DNA of 16,009 nucleotides from Loktanella sp. UBA3435 (GCA_002378665.1 DFSO01000066.1:1-16009); one strand, 5' to 3'; positions 7,021 through 14,635 are shown, numbered from the stretch's first letter. Program-made: numbers and translations. The notes: generated by a model from the letters alone, not told the origin.

Positions 7021-7227
7021 TTAAGCCTCCTTAGAAGCGGCAGCCGCTTTTTCGTTCAGAATTGTTTTAACTTGAGCCGCAGCACGACGCGCTTTGCGAA
7101 TCCCAGATGTGTTTTCCATCTGGCCAGTTGCTTGTTGAAAACGAAGGTTAAAACCCTCTTTCTTCAGATTTACAAGTTCCGCACGAAGCTCGTCCGGCGT
7201 CTTGTTACGCAGTTCGTTGGCATCCAT
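7021..7227 (-). CDS. rpmC: 50S ribosomal protein L29
   Basis: A 68-residue L29 beginning MDANELRNKTPDELRAELVNL, then KKEGFNLRFQQATGQMENTS. The frame allows an earlier ATG at 7233, but AAAGGA then lies only two bases away; for ATG 7227 the spacing is eight bases, so 7227 is preferred. L29 lies near the exit of the peptide tunnel. It is the first gene of the downstream ribosomal block: rplP, its usual upstream neighbour, is about 4.6 kb away on the other side of four unrelated genes. Confidence 0.95.
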   Translation of the reverse strand: MDANELRNKTPDELRAELVNLKKEGFNLRFQQATGQMENTSGIRKARRAAAQVKTILNEKAAAASKEA

Positions 7228-7305
7228 TGCCATATTCCTTTATTTCAAACACTGGCGGGCCCATGACAGGTCACCCCGAATCCAGTGGAGGGGTTAGAGG
7301 CTCGC

Positions 7306-7334
7306 CGTATAGGACGCCCTACCCTGCGTGGCAA
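7306..7334 (-). promoter_or_regulatory. Candidate sigma70-type promoter for the rpmC-rpmD block
   Basis: On the minus strand TTGCCA (7329-7334) is followed by exactly 17 bases and TATACG (7306-7311). This predicts a start near 7299 and a leader of about 70 bases to rpmC. The block needs a promoter, because the gene next upstream (ydcH) runs the other way and rplP has its own terminator. The same TTGCCA-N17-TATAyG form occurs before rplB. Confidence 0.55.
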
Positions 7335-7437
7335 CCCCTTTGTGGCAAGTGGTTTTGTGGGAAACGAAAGCGAACCGAGTTGATGTCGCCAAAGGTCATT
7401 GTTGGGCCTGATGGAGTTTTGATATTGCGGCCAAGAG

Positions 7438-7451
7438 TTGACCTGCATCAA
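7438..7451 (+). promoter_or_regulatory. Possible Fnr/FixK-type binding site upstream of ydcH
   Basis: TTGACCTGCATCAA differs at one of ten core positions from the Fnr consensus TTGAT-N4-ATCAA and lies 53 bases before the ydcH ATG. If transcription starts at about 7486-7489 its centre would sit at about -41 to -44, the class of site used for activation. The -10 box is poor, so this remains a prediction. Confidence 0.35.
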
Positions 7452-7504
7452 CGACCAATGCGGGTGAAGGGCGCAGCATAGAGTCATCACTTAAGGAGAA
7501 GATG

Positions 7505-7741
7505 ATGTCTCATACACCCCACGAACTAGCCGAAGAATTTCCAGAGCACGCCGACAAAATCCACGGGCTGAAAACTTCGGACGCTCATTTTGCAAAAATG
7601 GCGGAAGACTATCACACGCTGAACCGCGCGGTGCACCGCGCCGAGACCGATGTGGAGCCAACCTCTGACGACGTCATCACAGACATGCGCAAAGAGCGGC
7701 TGCAGCTTAAAGATAAGATCGCGGCTTATTTGTCAGCATAA
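7505..7741 (+). CDS. YdcH/DUF465 family small protein
   Basis: A 78-residue charged, helical protein beginning MSHTPHELAEEFPEHADKIH, with TSDAHFAKMAEDYHTLNRAVHRAE and a Lys/Arg-rich C-terminal helix (MRKERLQLKDKIAAYL). This is the YdcH/DUF465 family, small coiled-coil-like proteins of unknown role that are common in alphaproteobacteria. Two ATGs are possible (7502 and 7505); AAGGAG at 7493-7498 is six bases from 7505 and only three from 7502, so 7505 is used. It runs against the flanking genes and its 3' end overlaps the converging peroxidase gene by nine bases. Confidence 0.9.
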   Translation: MSHTPHELAEEFPEHADKIHGLKTSDAHFAKMAEDYHTLNRAVHRAETDVEPTSDDVITDMRKERLQLKDKIAAYLSA

Positions 7742-10360
7742 CTTAGCGATCAGGATCGCTTCACTGGCCTTGGCGCTGTAACGGGCGGCAGGGCCAAATC
7801 CGTCGAGGTCCGCGGCAAGCTGCGGGAACAGCGACAGCAGTTCCTGCCGCGCCGCCTCGGCCATTGATCCGAAACCAACACGCCCCGGATGGAAGCTCTC
7901 CGAGGCGATACCTTCGGCCATGATGATCTGATGGTCGTCAAACAGGATGTGGATGTAATCGACAGTGCCGCCAGTGATCTGGCGGATCGAGTGGTCGTTG
8001 ATCAAGTGTTTGGCCGCGACCAGCACCTCGTCGGTGCCACAAACCAATTCGCTGCGCCAATCCGCCACCAGCATACGGTGCTGCGGGGAGACTTGCAGCG
8101 ATTGTGCATTGCCAAGCGCACCCGCCGCGATCTGGATGGGCGCGTTGTTTGTTGTGGCAGGGACCGTAGTGCGCCCAATCCAGCGGATCGGCTGCATGCC
8201 TGCATCAAGCGTAAAGACATGGTCACCGATCTCTAGATTTTCGATGACCTGCATGCCGCGCGCAGTAATGATCCGCGTCCCGGCGGTAAAACAGGTGACG
8301 GATTCGAATTCGCTAAATCGCGTCGTTTGACCAGTCTCGCGGCCGTCGGCGTCGAGATAAATGATCGTGCCATTGCCGCTGGTCGGATCGTTGTTTTCCC
8401 AAGCGATACGGTGCGGTCCTTGCACAATAAGCGCATCATTGTCGCCATCGTTTTCGCCGCCACGCACAACCCGCACATCAGCGCCAGCAGCTAGCGTGAC
8501 CGTGTCGTCGCCACCGCCAAGGTAGATCGCATCCACAGACGTATTCGCCCCAATAGACACGACGTCATTGCCGTCGCCAGTTTGGATCGCCCCGTCAATT
8601 TGTGCGTGCCCCGACAAAGTAACCGTATCATCGCCCTGCCCTGTTTGCAGGTGGCGGCCAAGGTGAGCCGTCCCTGATAGATTGACGATGTCATCGCCCG
8701 CATTCATTTTGACATCACCCGTGACAGTGCCACTGCTCATGTCAAATATATCGTCGCCACGACCCAGCTTGATGACACCCTCAACGATGGACCCACCAAG
8801 GATCGCGATGTGATCGGCCCCCGCGTGTGCATTGATGCCCTCGGAAATATGCAATGAGACGATATCAATTTGATCGTCATCCCAAGTGCCAAGTGGCGTG
8901 TCAGCGTCAGTCAGGCTTCGCGAGACAGCGATAAATGGGTCATCTTGGATCACGTCAATTTCTGTGTTGCGCAAGATGATGTCGCTGAAGGTCGTACCGC
9001 GCACTTCGGTGATGATGTCAGCGCCAAGGTTCTCGTCGAGATGACCAAAGGTCTCGTCGGCACCGCGTGTTCTGCCGAATTGTTCGGCCACTATATAGGT
9101 GAAGAGCGGGCCAAATTGCGTGCCATCGATGGGGTCTTCTGCAAGGCCACCAACCCAAAGTTCAACATCATGCACGGTTGGGTAAACCGATGCGAGCTGC
9201 GCCTGCAATGCGGGGTCGTCTGTGAAAATCGAGAAGTCGGTGGGATCGATTGTCGCGGGATCGATATCGTCCAAAAGCGCGGCGCGGGTGTCCACATAGC
9301 TTTGCAGCCCAAGGTCTTGGCCGCGTAACAGGTTAAGACACACAAGGCTAAAGCCCGTCATCCCATTGGGTGTGGACAGAAAGAAGTTCAGATCATCGAC
9401 AACCTGTGTGTCGACCTCTTGTGCCAATGAGCCCGCCTGCCCGCGTACAATCGCCTCAATCCCACCTTCACGGATCGCATCAGGATTAAAGAATGCCTCT
9501 TGCAGGGACAAATTGCCCTCGGCAATCGTGGTGCCGTCGTCGTTGATGCGGTCGATACTGCTCGACACCATCGTGTGGCCGAAACGAAAGCCAGCGGTCG
9601 CGAACTCGACTGATATCTGGCCATTGAGCGTCGGATCAAACCCAGTGTCGGCACCTGCCGCATCGCCGATCAAATGAGGCAGCCATTCGTTATAGGTAAT
9701 CTGCTGGATTTCGACTTCGACGATCTGACGGGCACCATTGAACAATTGTTCGTCAGTCCAATCGGGGTGTTCCTCAGCGAGGCGGTCGGCCCAATAATTA
9801 TGTTCGCGCATCATCACGGTGTGGACGGCAGTCAGCGCGGGGTTTTCATTGGCGCGGACATCACCCGCGAGGAACACAGGTTCGTCTGACGTGATATCAC
9901 CCGCCATGAAACTATCGGCGTCAGCGTTGGGCAGCAATCCACCCTCGCCCTCGCGCAGATGACCACCCTCAAAGCTCCGCAGATCGTGCGTGCGATCAAT
10001 GGTGCTGCCGTAAATCTGGCTCCCGTCCATCTGCCATGTGATCTCGTTCATCGGCATACGGGGACCGTCGACGCCTGTGCCATCGGCATAATCAGCGCGC
10101 GTCAGTGGGGCGACCAAACCTTCGGCGGTAATAACCTCGCCGTGGCCTTCAGCGGTAAGCGTCAGGTCGTGATCGGTGAATTGGGCCCATGCGACGAACA
10201 GATTACTCAGGTTCGCGCTATTGGCGACGAAGCCGTCCTGATCGAATAGCTCCGAGGACACGATGACAGGATCAACGCCATCCGCAGGCGCACCTATGCC
10301 ATCGGCATAATTGGCGTCCGTCAACCGGATCATCGGTTCTGGTTCGGGTAGGATTGGCAT
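7733..10360 (-). CDS. Animal-haem-peroxidase-family secreted protein with Ca-repeat region and C-terminal Hint domain
   Basis: About 875 residues from ATG 10360, which has GGTGA seven bases upstream; the frame extends to a TTG at 10429 without a Shine-Dalgarno. Numbering is from 10360. Residues ~40-440 are an animal-type haem peroxidase (cyclooxygenase/myeloperoxidase superfamily): AQFTDHD carries the distal Gln60, Asp63, His64 and Ca-ligand Asp65; RANEN has catalytic Arg169 and Glu172; GFRFGHT has proximal His262; LNLLRGQDLG supplies Asn343. Residues ~491-634 are about seven 20-21-residue repeats around GxGDD. Residues ~690-820 are a Hint_2 domain: CFTAGTRIITARG with Cys690, GDHVFTLDAGMQPIRWIG, SPQHR, and HQIIMAEG...SESFHPG. 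Such proteins are probably exported, possibly by type I secretion, and the Hint domain may self-cleave before Cys690; both are inferred. There is no signal peptide. The usual RGRDHG motif is altered to RGQDLG. Confidence 0.9.
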   Translation of the reverse strand: MPILPEPEPMIRLTDANYADGIGAPADGVDPVIVSSELFDQDGFVANSANLSNLFVAWAQFTDHDLTLTAEGHGEVITAEGLVAPLTRADYADGTGVDGPRMPMNEITWQMDGSQIYGSTIDRTHDLRSFEGGHLREGEGGLLPNADADSFMAGDITSDEPVFLAGDVRANENPALTAVHTVMMREHNYWADRLAEEHPDWTDEQLFNGARQIVEVEIQQITYNEWLPHLIGDAAGADTGFDPTLNGQISVEFATAGFRFGHTMVSSSIDRINDDGTTIAEGNLSLQEAFFNPDAIREGGIEAIVRGQAGSLAQEVDTQVVDDLNFFLSTPNGMTGFSLVCLNLLRGQDLGLQSYVDTRAALLDDIDPATIDPTDFSIFTDDPALQAQLASVYPTVHDVELWVGGLAEDPIDGTQFGPLFTYIVAEQFGRTRGADETFGHLDENLGADIITEVRGTTFSDIILRNTEIDVIQDDPFIAVSRSLTDADTPLGTWDDDQIDIVSLHISEGINAHAGADHIAILGGSIVEGVIKLGRGDDIFDMSSGTVTGDVKMNAGDDIVNLSGTAHLGRHLQTGQGDDTVTLSGHAQIDGAIQTGDGNDVVSIGANTSVDAIYLGGGDDTVTLAAGADVRVVRGGENDGDNDALIVQGPHRIAWENNDPTSGNGTIIYLDADGRETGQTTRFSEFESVTCFTAGTRIITARGMQVIENLEIGDHVFTLDAGMQPIRWIGRTTVPATTNNAPIQIAAGALGNAQSLQVSPQHRMLVADWRSELVCGTDEVLVAAKHLINDHSIRQITGGTVDYIHILFDDHQIIMAEGIASESFHPGRVGFGSMAEAARQELLSLFPQLAADLDGFGPAARYSAKASEAILIAKLC

Positions 10361-10561
10361 TTCTGGATCACCATTTACACATAACCTGTTCGGTATGGCA
10401 CGCCGCGCGACACCTGTTAAGTGGTCCAAAAGTCTATTTTTGCTCGACTATTTCCAGATCAGAAACAGTCGCAAAGGCGTGATCACTTTGCCTGAGTTGC
10501 GGAAACGGGGCGGCGTGGAAAGTGTCTCGCCATGGTTGCACGGCTCGGGTATCAACGGGGC

Positions 10562-11182
10562 ATGTCACATATTGAATCACTCTTCGTCACCCGCCTTTAC
10601 CGTGCCGCTTTGTCCGAGCACGGCAAACCCATTGACCCTGCCGAGATGGAAAACTCTTGCCTTGTTATCGCCGATGACGATGAGGCTGGCCAAGACTGGT
10701 GCGAGGCGAACGGCTATATCGGCTATACGTCCTACGCGTCGCTGGCCGATCTGGCGTGGCGGTTCCCGATCTTTAAAGATCTGGTGAAGGTGCTGGATAA
10801 GCATGTGGCGGAATTCGCCAAGGATTTGCAATTCGATCTGGGCGAGAAAAAGCTGAAGCTCGACAGCATGTGGATCAACATCCTGCCTGAGGGCGGCATC
10901 CATACGTCGCACATCCACCCGCATTCCGTGATCTCTGGGACGACCTATGTGGCGATGCCCGAGGACACGAGCGCTATCAAATTCGAAGACCCACGGTCTG
11001 CGATGATGATGGCCGCCCCGACCCGCCTCAAAGATGCCCGCGACGAGATGCGACAGTTTATCTATGTGCAGCCGAACGTTGGCGATGTGCTGTTGTGGGA
11101 AAGCTGGCTACGACATGAAGTGCCGATGAACATGGCGGAAGATGATCGGATTTCGGTGAGCTTTAATTACGGCTGGGAGTGA
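10562..11182 (+). CDS. TIGR02466 family putative 2OG-Fe(II) oxygenase
   Basis: 206 residues from ATG 10562 (MSHIESLFVTRLYRAAL). An in-frame ATG at 10532 would add ten residues without family resemblance. The N-terminal part resembles the family start (LFVTRLY). The C-terminal half has the cupin-type oxygenase pattern: IHTSHIHPHSVISGTTYV as the first metal-ligand strand, GDVLLWESWLRHEVPMN as the distal-His strand, and DDRISVSFNYGW with the Arg expected to hold 2-oxoglutarate. The substrate is unknown. It is transcribed divergently from the peroxidase gene, about 200 bases apart. Its last 16 bases overlap the end of the converging DUF2127 gene. Confidence 0.85.
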   Translation: MSHIESLFVTRLYRAALSEHGKPIDPAEMENSCLVIADDDEAGQDWCEANGYIGYTSYASLADLAWRFPIFKDLVKVLDKHVAEFAKDLQFDLGEKKLKLDSMWINILPEGGIHTSHIHPHSVISGTTYVAMPEDTSAIKFEDPRSAMMMAAPTRLKDARDEMRQFIYVQPNVGDVLLWESWLRHEVPMNMAEDDRISVSFNYGWE

Positions 11183-11670
11183 CGTTTTGCGCTCGTGCGC
11201 CATTCGATCCACGTGAGGCCAATCACGAAGACGTCGATAGCTGTTAATATCAGCACGGCGGAGCCGCCGACGGTATACCACTCGATCAATTGCACCACGA
11301 CAAAAGCACCAAGCGTTAAGCTCGTGGCAGGATAGGCCCAAGCGGACCCAAAGAGCAAAGCGGCCGCGACGGCGACATGCAGCAAGCCGTGGGCAGCAAA
11401 ATAGGCCTGATAGAAAGACAAATCAACGCTGAGAATTTTGCCTACGTTGGTCATAACCCAGCTCGCCAATAAGTCAGTTGGATCCTCAAGCAACTCATCG
11501 TGGAACACCCAGCCCACGAATGCAGGCATTTTGACCGCAAACCCAAGCCAAATTAATGCGCCGATTGCCAGCTGGATCACGCCAAGCAGCAGCTTACCAA
11601 TAATTGTTGCAAGGAAGATGACATGCGCATAGCGGACGACATCACCCTTTTTGGGTGTTTGACGGTTCAC
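11167..11670 (-). CDS. DUF2127 family integral membrane protein
   Basis: 167 residues from a GTG start at 11670, with only a weak Shine-Dalgarno. Four hydrophobic segments are visible: VIFLATIIGKLLLGVIQLAIGALIW, YFAAHGLLHVAVAAALLF, TLGAFVVVQLIEWY and AVLILTAIDVFVIGLTWIEWR. The motifs YxAYFxxHGLLH, AYPAT and the C-terminal LTWIEWR fit DUF2127, a family of four-helix membrane proteins without a known function. It lies downstream of the rplP terminator, so it probably has its own promoter. It converges on and overlaps the TIGR02466 gene. Confidence 0.85.
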   Translation of the reverse strand: MNRQTPKKGDVVRYAHVIFLATIIGKLLLGVIQLAIGALIWLGFAVKMPAFVGWVFHDELLEDPTDLLASWVMTNVGKILSVDLSFYQAYFAAHGLLHVAVAAALLFGSAWAYPATSLTLGAFVVVQLIEWYTVGGSAVLILTAIDVFVIGLTWIEWRTSAKRHSQP

Positions 11671-11712
11671 TGAAAAATCTCGTTATTTTTATAGCTTGAT
11701 ACGTATGCCTTA

Positions 11713-11744
11713 CACGTTGCAAAAAACAGGGCACGTTGCAAAAA
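11713..11744. repeat. Short direct repeat upstream of the DUF2127 gene
   Basis: CACGTTGCAAAAA occurs at 11713-11725 and again at 11732-11744, a 19-base period; the second copy runs into the A-tract of the rplP terminator. It could be a duplicated operator or a small slippage duplication. Confidence 0.6.
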
Positions 11745-11773
11745 GCCCCCACCGATTGCTCGACGGGGGCTTT
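11742..11773 (-). terminator. Strong intrinsic terminator after rplP
   Basis: On the minus strand AAAGCCCCCGTCGA pairs with TCGGTGGGGGCTTT (14 pairs including two G·U) around a GCAA tetraloop and is followed by TTTTT. It lies about 80 bases after the rplP stop, so it closes the rplB-rplP transcript and separates it from the downstream ribosomal block. A second hairpin (11830-11859) covers the rplP stop codon itself. Confidence 0.85.
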
Positions 11774-11852
11774 CTATTTGAACCGTGGTGCGGCCCGCGA
11801 GTTTGCTTTACAAATTCGCTACACCGCACTTGGTGAATTGCCTAAGGCAATA

Positions 11853-12266
11853 TCACCAATCTTCACGAACCACTGTGCGTGTTTTGATAGGAAGCTTCAT
11901 CGCAGCAAGGCGAAGGGCCTCACGTGCTGTCACTTCATCAACGCCGTCGATTTCAAACATCACACGACCTGGCTTCACTTTACATGCCCAGAAATCGATT
12001 GAACCTTTACCTTTACCCATACGAACTTCGACAGGCTTAGATGTAACAGGTGTGTCTGGGAAAATACGGATCCAGACACGGCCCTGACGCTTCATGTGAC
12101 GTGTCATAGCACGACGTGCAGCTTCGATCTGGCGCGCAGTGATACGCTCAGGTTCGATTGCCTTCAGGCCGTAGGTGCCAAAGTTCAGGTCAGACCCGCC
12201 CTTTGCCAAACCCTTGATGCGGCCTTTGTGCAGCTTGCGGTGTTTTGTACGCTTTGGTTGTAGCAT
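11853..12266 (-). CDS. rplP: 50S ribosomal protein L16
   Basis: A 137-residue L16 beginning MLQPKRTKHRKLHKGRIKG, with KAIEPERITARQIEAARRAM, VWIRIFPDTPVTSKP, RMGKGKGSIDFWACKVKPG, and ending TRTVVREDW. L16 binds near the 23S A-site and acts late in 50S assembly. It begins 12 bases after the rpsC stop. It is normally followed directly by rpmC; here a hairpin over its stop codon, a strong terminator and four unrelated genes follow. Confidence 0.97.
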   Translation of the reverse strand: MLQPKRTKHRKLHKGRIKGLAKGGSDLNFGTYGLKAIEPERITARQIEAARRAMTRHMKRQGRVWIRIFPDTPVTSKPVEVRMGKGKGSIDFWACKVKPGRVMFEIDGVDEVTAREALRLAAMKLPIKTRTVVREDW

Positions 12267-12278
12267 TTATCTAGCTCC

Positions 12279-12980
12279 TTAGCGACGTGGGCCGCGAGGG
12301 ACAGCGCCCTCTTGCAGCTCAGCATGTTTACGGTCATGAGCCTGCGGATCGTGCTCCATGATCTCACCCTTAAAGATGAAGACCTTGATGCCGATGATCC
12401 CGTAGGGTGTCATAGCCTCGAAAAGTGCGTAATCGATGTCCGCACGCAATGTGTGCAAAGGCACGCGGCCTTCACGATACCATTCAGTACGCGCGATTTC
12501 CGCGCCGCCAAGACGGCCAGCGAGGTTCACACGAATACCAAGAGCACCCATGCGCATTGCGTTCTGTACGGAACGCTTCATAGCGCGACGGAAAGACACA
12601 CGACGCTCAAGCTGCTGACCGATGGATTCAGCAACAAGAGCTGCGTCCAGTTCAGGCTTGCGCACTTCGACGATGTTCAGGTGCAGTTCAGACTTTGTCA
12701 GCTTAGCAAGCTTGGAACGCAGACCTTCGATGTCTGCACCTTTCTTGCCGATGATAACGCCTGGACGGGCAGCATGGATCGTGACGCGGCACTTTTTGTG
12801 CGGACGCTCGATGATCACGCGGCTTACGCCGGACTGAGCACATTCCTTTTTGATGAATTTCTTCATCGCAAGGTCTTCTAGCAGAAGATCGCCATAGTCC
12901 TTAGTATCTGCATACCAGCGGCTATCCCAGGTACGGTTGACCTGAAGACGCATACCGATTGGGTTTACTTTGTTACCCAT
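12279..12980 (-). CDS. rpsC: 30S ribosomal protein S3
   Basis: A 233-residue S3 with MGNKVNPIGMRLQVNRTWDS at the start, a type II KH domain with ARPGVIIGKKGADIEGLRSKL (GKKG loop), and a C-terminal domain with RRAMKRSVQNAMRMGALGI, GRLGGAEIARTEWYREGRVP and ALFEAMTPYGIIGIKVFIFKG. S3 lines the mRNA entry channel of the 30S subunit. Its ATG shares the last A of the rplV stop (TAATG), indicating coupled translation. Confidence 0.97.
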   Translation of the reverse strand: MGNKVNPIGMRLQVNRTWDSRWYADTKDYGDLLLEDLAMKKFIKKECAQSGVSRVIIERPHKKCRVTIHAARPGVIIGKKGADIEGLRSKLAKLTKSELHLNIVEVRKPELDAALVAESIGQQLERRVSFRRAMKRSVQNAMRMGALGIRVNLAGRLGGAEIARTEWYREGRVPLHTLRADIDYALFEAMTPYGIIGIKVFIFKGEIMEHDPQAHDRKHAELQEGAVPRGPRR

Positions 12981-13360
12981 TATGACTGCTCCTCAATCTG
13001 GCGAACCACAATTGTGATTTCCGAAAATGGCTTCACGATCTTGCCGAAACGACCACGAGCCCGCGGACGACCGCGCTTCATGATCAGGTTCTTACCACAA
13101 TAGGCCTCAGCGACGACCAACTGGTCAACGTCGAGATCGTGGTTGTTTTCAGCGTTAGCGATGGCCGACTGAAGACACTTCTTCACATCGTCCGAGATCC
13201 GCTTTTTAGAGAAAGTCAAATCGGTCAAAGCCCGCTCAACTTTCTTGCCACGGATCAGCGCAGCTACCAGGTTCAGTTTCTGTGGCGAAGTACGGAGCAT
13301 GCGCAGTTTTGCACGTGCTTCGTTGTCGGCCACGCGGCGGGGATTGTTATCCTTGCTCAT
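12980..13360 (-). CDS. rplV: 50S ribosomal protein L22
   Basis: A 126-residue L22 with the globular part (LRTSPQKLNLVAALIRGKKVERAL, KKCLQSAIANAENN) and the beta-hairpin loop that reaches the exit tunnel (KRGRPRARGRFGKIVKP). It begins three bases after the rpsS stop and overlaps rpsC by one base. The order rplB-rpsS-rplV-rpsC-rplP is canonical. Confidence 0.97.
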   Translation of the reverse strand: MSKDNNPRRVADNEARAKLRMLRTSPQKLNLVAALIRGKKVERALTDLTFSKKRISDDVKKCLQSAIANAENNHDLDVDQLVVAEAYCGKNLIMKRGRPRARGRFGKIVKPFSEITIVVRQIEEQS

Positions 13361-13363
13361 GGC

Positions 13364-13642
13364 TTATTTCCGCTTCGCTTTTTTATCTGCAGCATGACCG
13401 TAGTAAGTCCGTGTTGGTGAATATTCACCGAACTTTTGACCGATCATATCTTCAGATACGTTAACAGGGATGTGCTTCTTGCCGTTGTACACACCAAAGG
13501 TGAGACCAACGAACTGAGGCAGGATTGTCGAACGACGGGACCAGATTTTGATCACTTCGTTGCGGCCGCTTTCGCGTGATGCTTCTGCCTTTTTCAAGAC
13601 ATAGGAATCCACAAAGGGGCCTTTCCATACGGAACGAGCCAT
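13364..13642 (-). CDS. rpsS: 30S ribosomal protein S19
   Basis: A 92-residue S19 beginning MARSVWKGPFVDSYVLKKAE, with WSRRSTILPQFVGLTFGVYNGKKHIPV and the C-terminal GEYSPTRTYYGHAADKKAKRK. The S19 family signature is intact. It starts two bases after the rplB stop and lies in the 30S head near S13. Confidence 0.97.
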   Translation of the reverse strand: MARSVWKGPFVDSYVLKKAEASRESGRNEVIKIWSRRSTILPQFVGLTFGVYNGKKHIPVNVSEDMIGQKFGEYSPTRTYYGHAADKKAKRK

Positions 13643-13644
13643 TA

Positions 13645-14487
13645 TTAGCGACCCTTCTTCTTGGCATGACGCGAACGCACGATAAGGCGCTGCGATGCTT
13701 TGTTCTTGTTACGTGTGCGAGCACCCTTCGTCGGCTTACCCCAAGGAGTAACCGGGTGACGACCACCAGACGTACGACCTTCACCACCACCGTGTGGGTG
13801 ATCGATCGGGTTCATAGCAACACCACGTACAGAAGGGCGGATGCCCTTGTGACGGTTACGGCCTGCTTTACCCAAGTTCTGGTTCGAGTTGTCTGGGTTG
13901 GATACAGCGCCAACAGTGGCCATGCATTCCTGACGCACCAGACGCAGTTCGCCCGAAGACAAACGGATCTGAGCGTAACCACCGTCACGACCAACGAACT
14001 GAGCGTATGTACCAGCGGCACGAGCGATTTGACCGCCTTTGCCCTGCTTCATCTCGATGTTGTGGATGATTGTACCGATAGGCATACCAGAGAACGGCAT
14101 TGCGTTGCCTGGCTTAATGTCTGCCTTCTTGGATGCAATCACCTTGTCGCCGATTGCCAAACGCTGTGGGGCCAGAATGTAGTTCTGAACGCCATCTTCG
14201 TATTGGATCAACGCAATAAATGCTGTCCGGTTCGGGTCATACTCAATACGCAGAACATGGGCTGGAACGTCCAGCTTGTTGCGCTTGAAATCTACGATAC
14301 GGTAAAGGCGCTTTGCACCCCCACCAATGCGACGCATTGTGATCCGTCCGGTGTTGTTCCGGCCGCCCGACTTGCTCAGACCCTCTGTGAGGGCCTTAAC
14401 TGGGCGTCCTTTCCAAAGCTCCGAACGGTCAATCAGCACCAGCCCGCGCTGGCCTGGCGTCGTCGGCTTATACGACTTTAGTGCCAT
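13645..14487 (-). CDS. rplB: 50S ribosomal protein L2
   Basis: 280 residues starting MALKSYKPTTPGQRG at ATG 14487, preceded by GGAAGAA. The frame stays open to 14676, but those extra residues resemble nothing in L2 and cover the predicted leader, so they are excluded. Landmarks are VDFKRNKLDVPAHVLRIEYDPNR, GNAMPFSGMPIGTIIHNIE, and the C-terminal MNPIDHPHGGGEGRTSGGRHPVTPWG with the conserved His important for peptidyl transferase assembly. It is the first gene of this block: rplW, which normally precedes it, is absent, and 260 bases of leader separate it from a broken HTH gene. Confidence 0.96.
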   Translation of the reverse strand: MALKSYKPTTPGQRGLVLIDRSELWKGRPVKALTEGLSKSGGRNNTGRITMRRIGGGAKRLYRIVDFKRNKLDVPAHVLRIEYDPNRTAFIALIQYEDGVQNYILAPQRLAIGDKVIASKKADIKPGNAMPFSGMPIGTIIHNIEMKQGKGGQIARAAGTYAQFVGRDGGYAQIRLSSGELRLVRQECMATVGAVSNPDNSNQNLGKAGRNRHKGIRPSVRGVAMNPIDHPHGGGEGRTSGGRHPVTPWGKPTKGARTRNKNKASQRLIVRSRHAKKKGR

Positions 14488-14604
14488 GATTAGCTTCTTC
14501 CGTTTGCTTGGCGGCCCCCGCGTTGTGGGAGCCTGAAGTTGTAGGCCCCCGTAGGTGCCCTTTTGGTTTGATCCGTCAGGTATGAAACACACCGTTTTGA
14601 CCAT

Positions 14605-14635
14605 AAAAGCGCAGCCCCGGACGAATCCGAGGCTG
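14605..14635 (-). terminator. Terminator-like hairpin in the rplB leader
   Basis: On the minus strand CAGCC-T-CGGA pairs with TCCG-G-GGCTG (nine pairs, one mismatch) around a TTCG tetraloop, then CGC and TTTT. If the promoter at 14648-14676 is used, this hairpin begins only about six bases into the rplB transcript, so it could be an attenuator. Otherwise it may simply end transcription of the upstream HTH gene. Confidence 0.55.

Noticed and set aside
7245..7490. Minus-strand frame of 81 codons in the rpmC-ydcH gap
   Set aside because: It lies over the candidate rpmC promoter and Fnr-like site, lacks a ribosome binding site and resembles no family.
10361..10429. Longer start (TTG 10429) for the peroxidase protein
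   Set aside because: No Shine-Dalgarno before the TTG and no signal peptide gained; ATG 10360 has GGTGA at seven bases. Not fully excluded.
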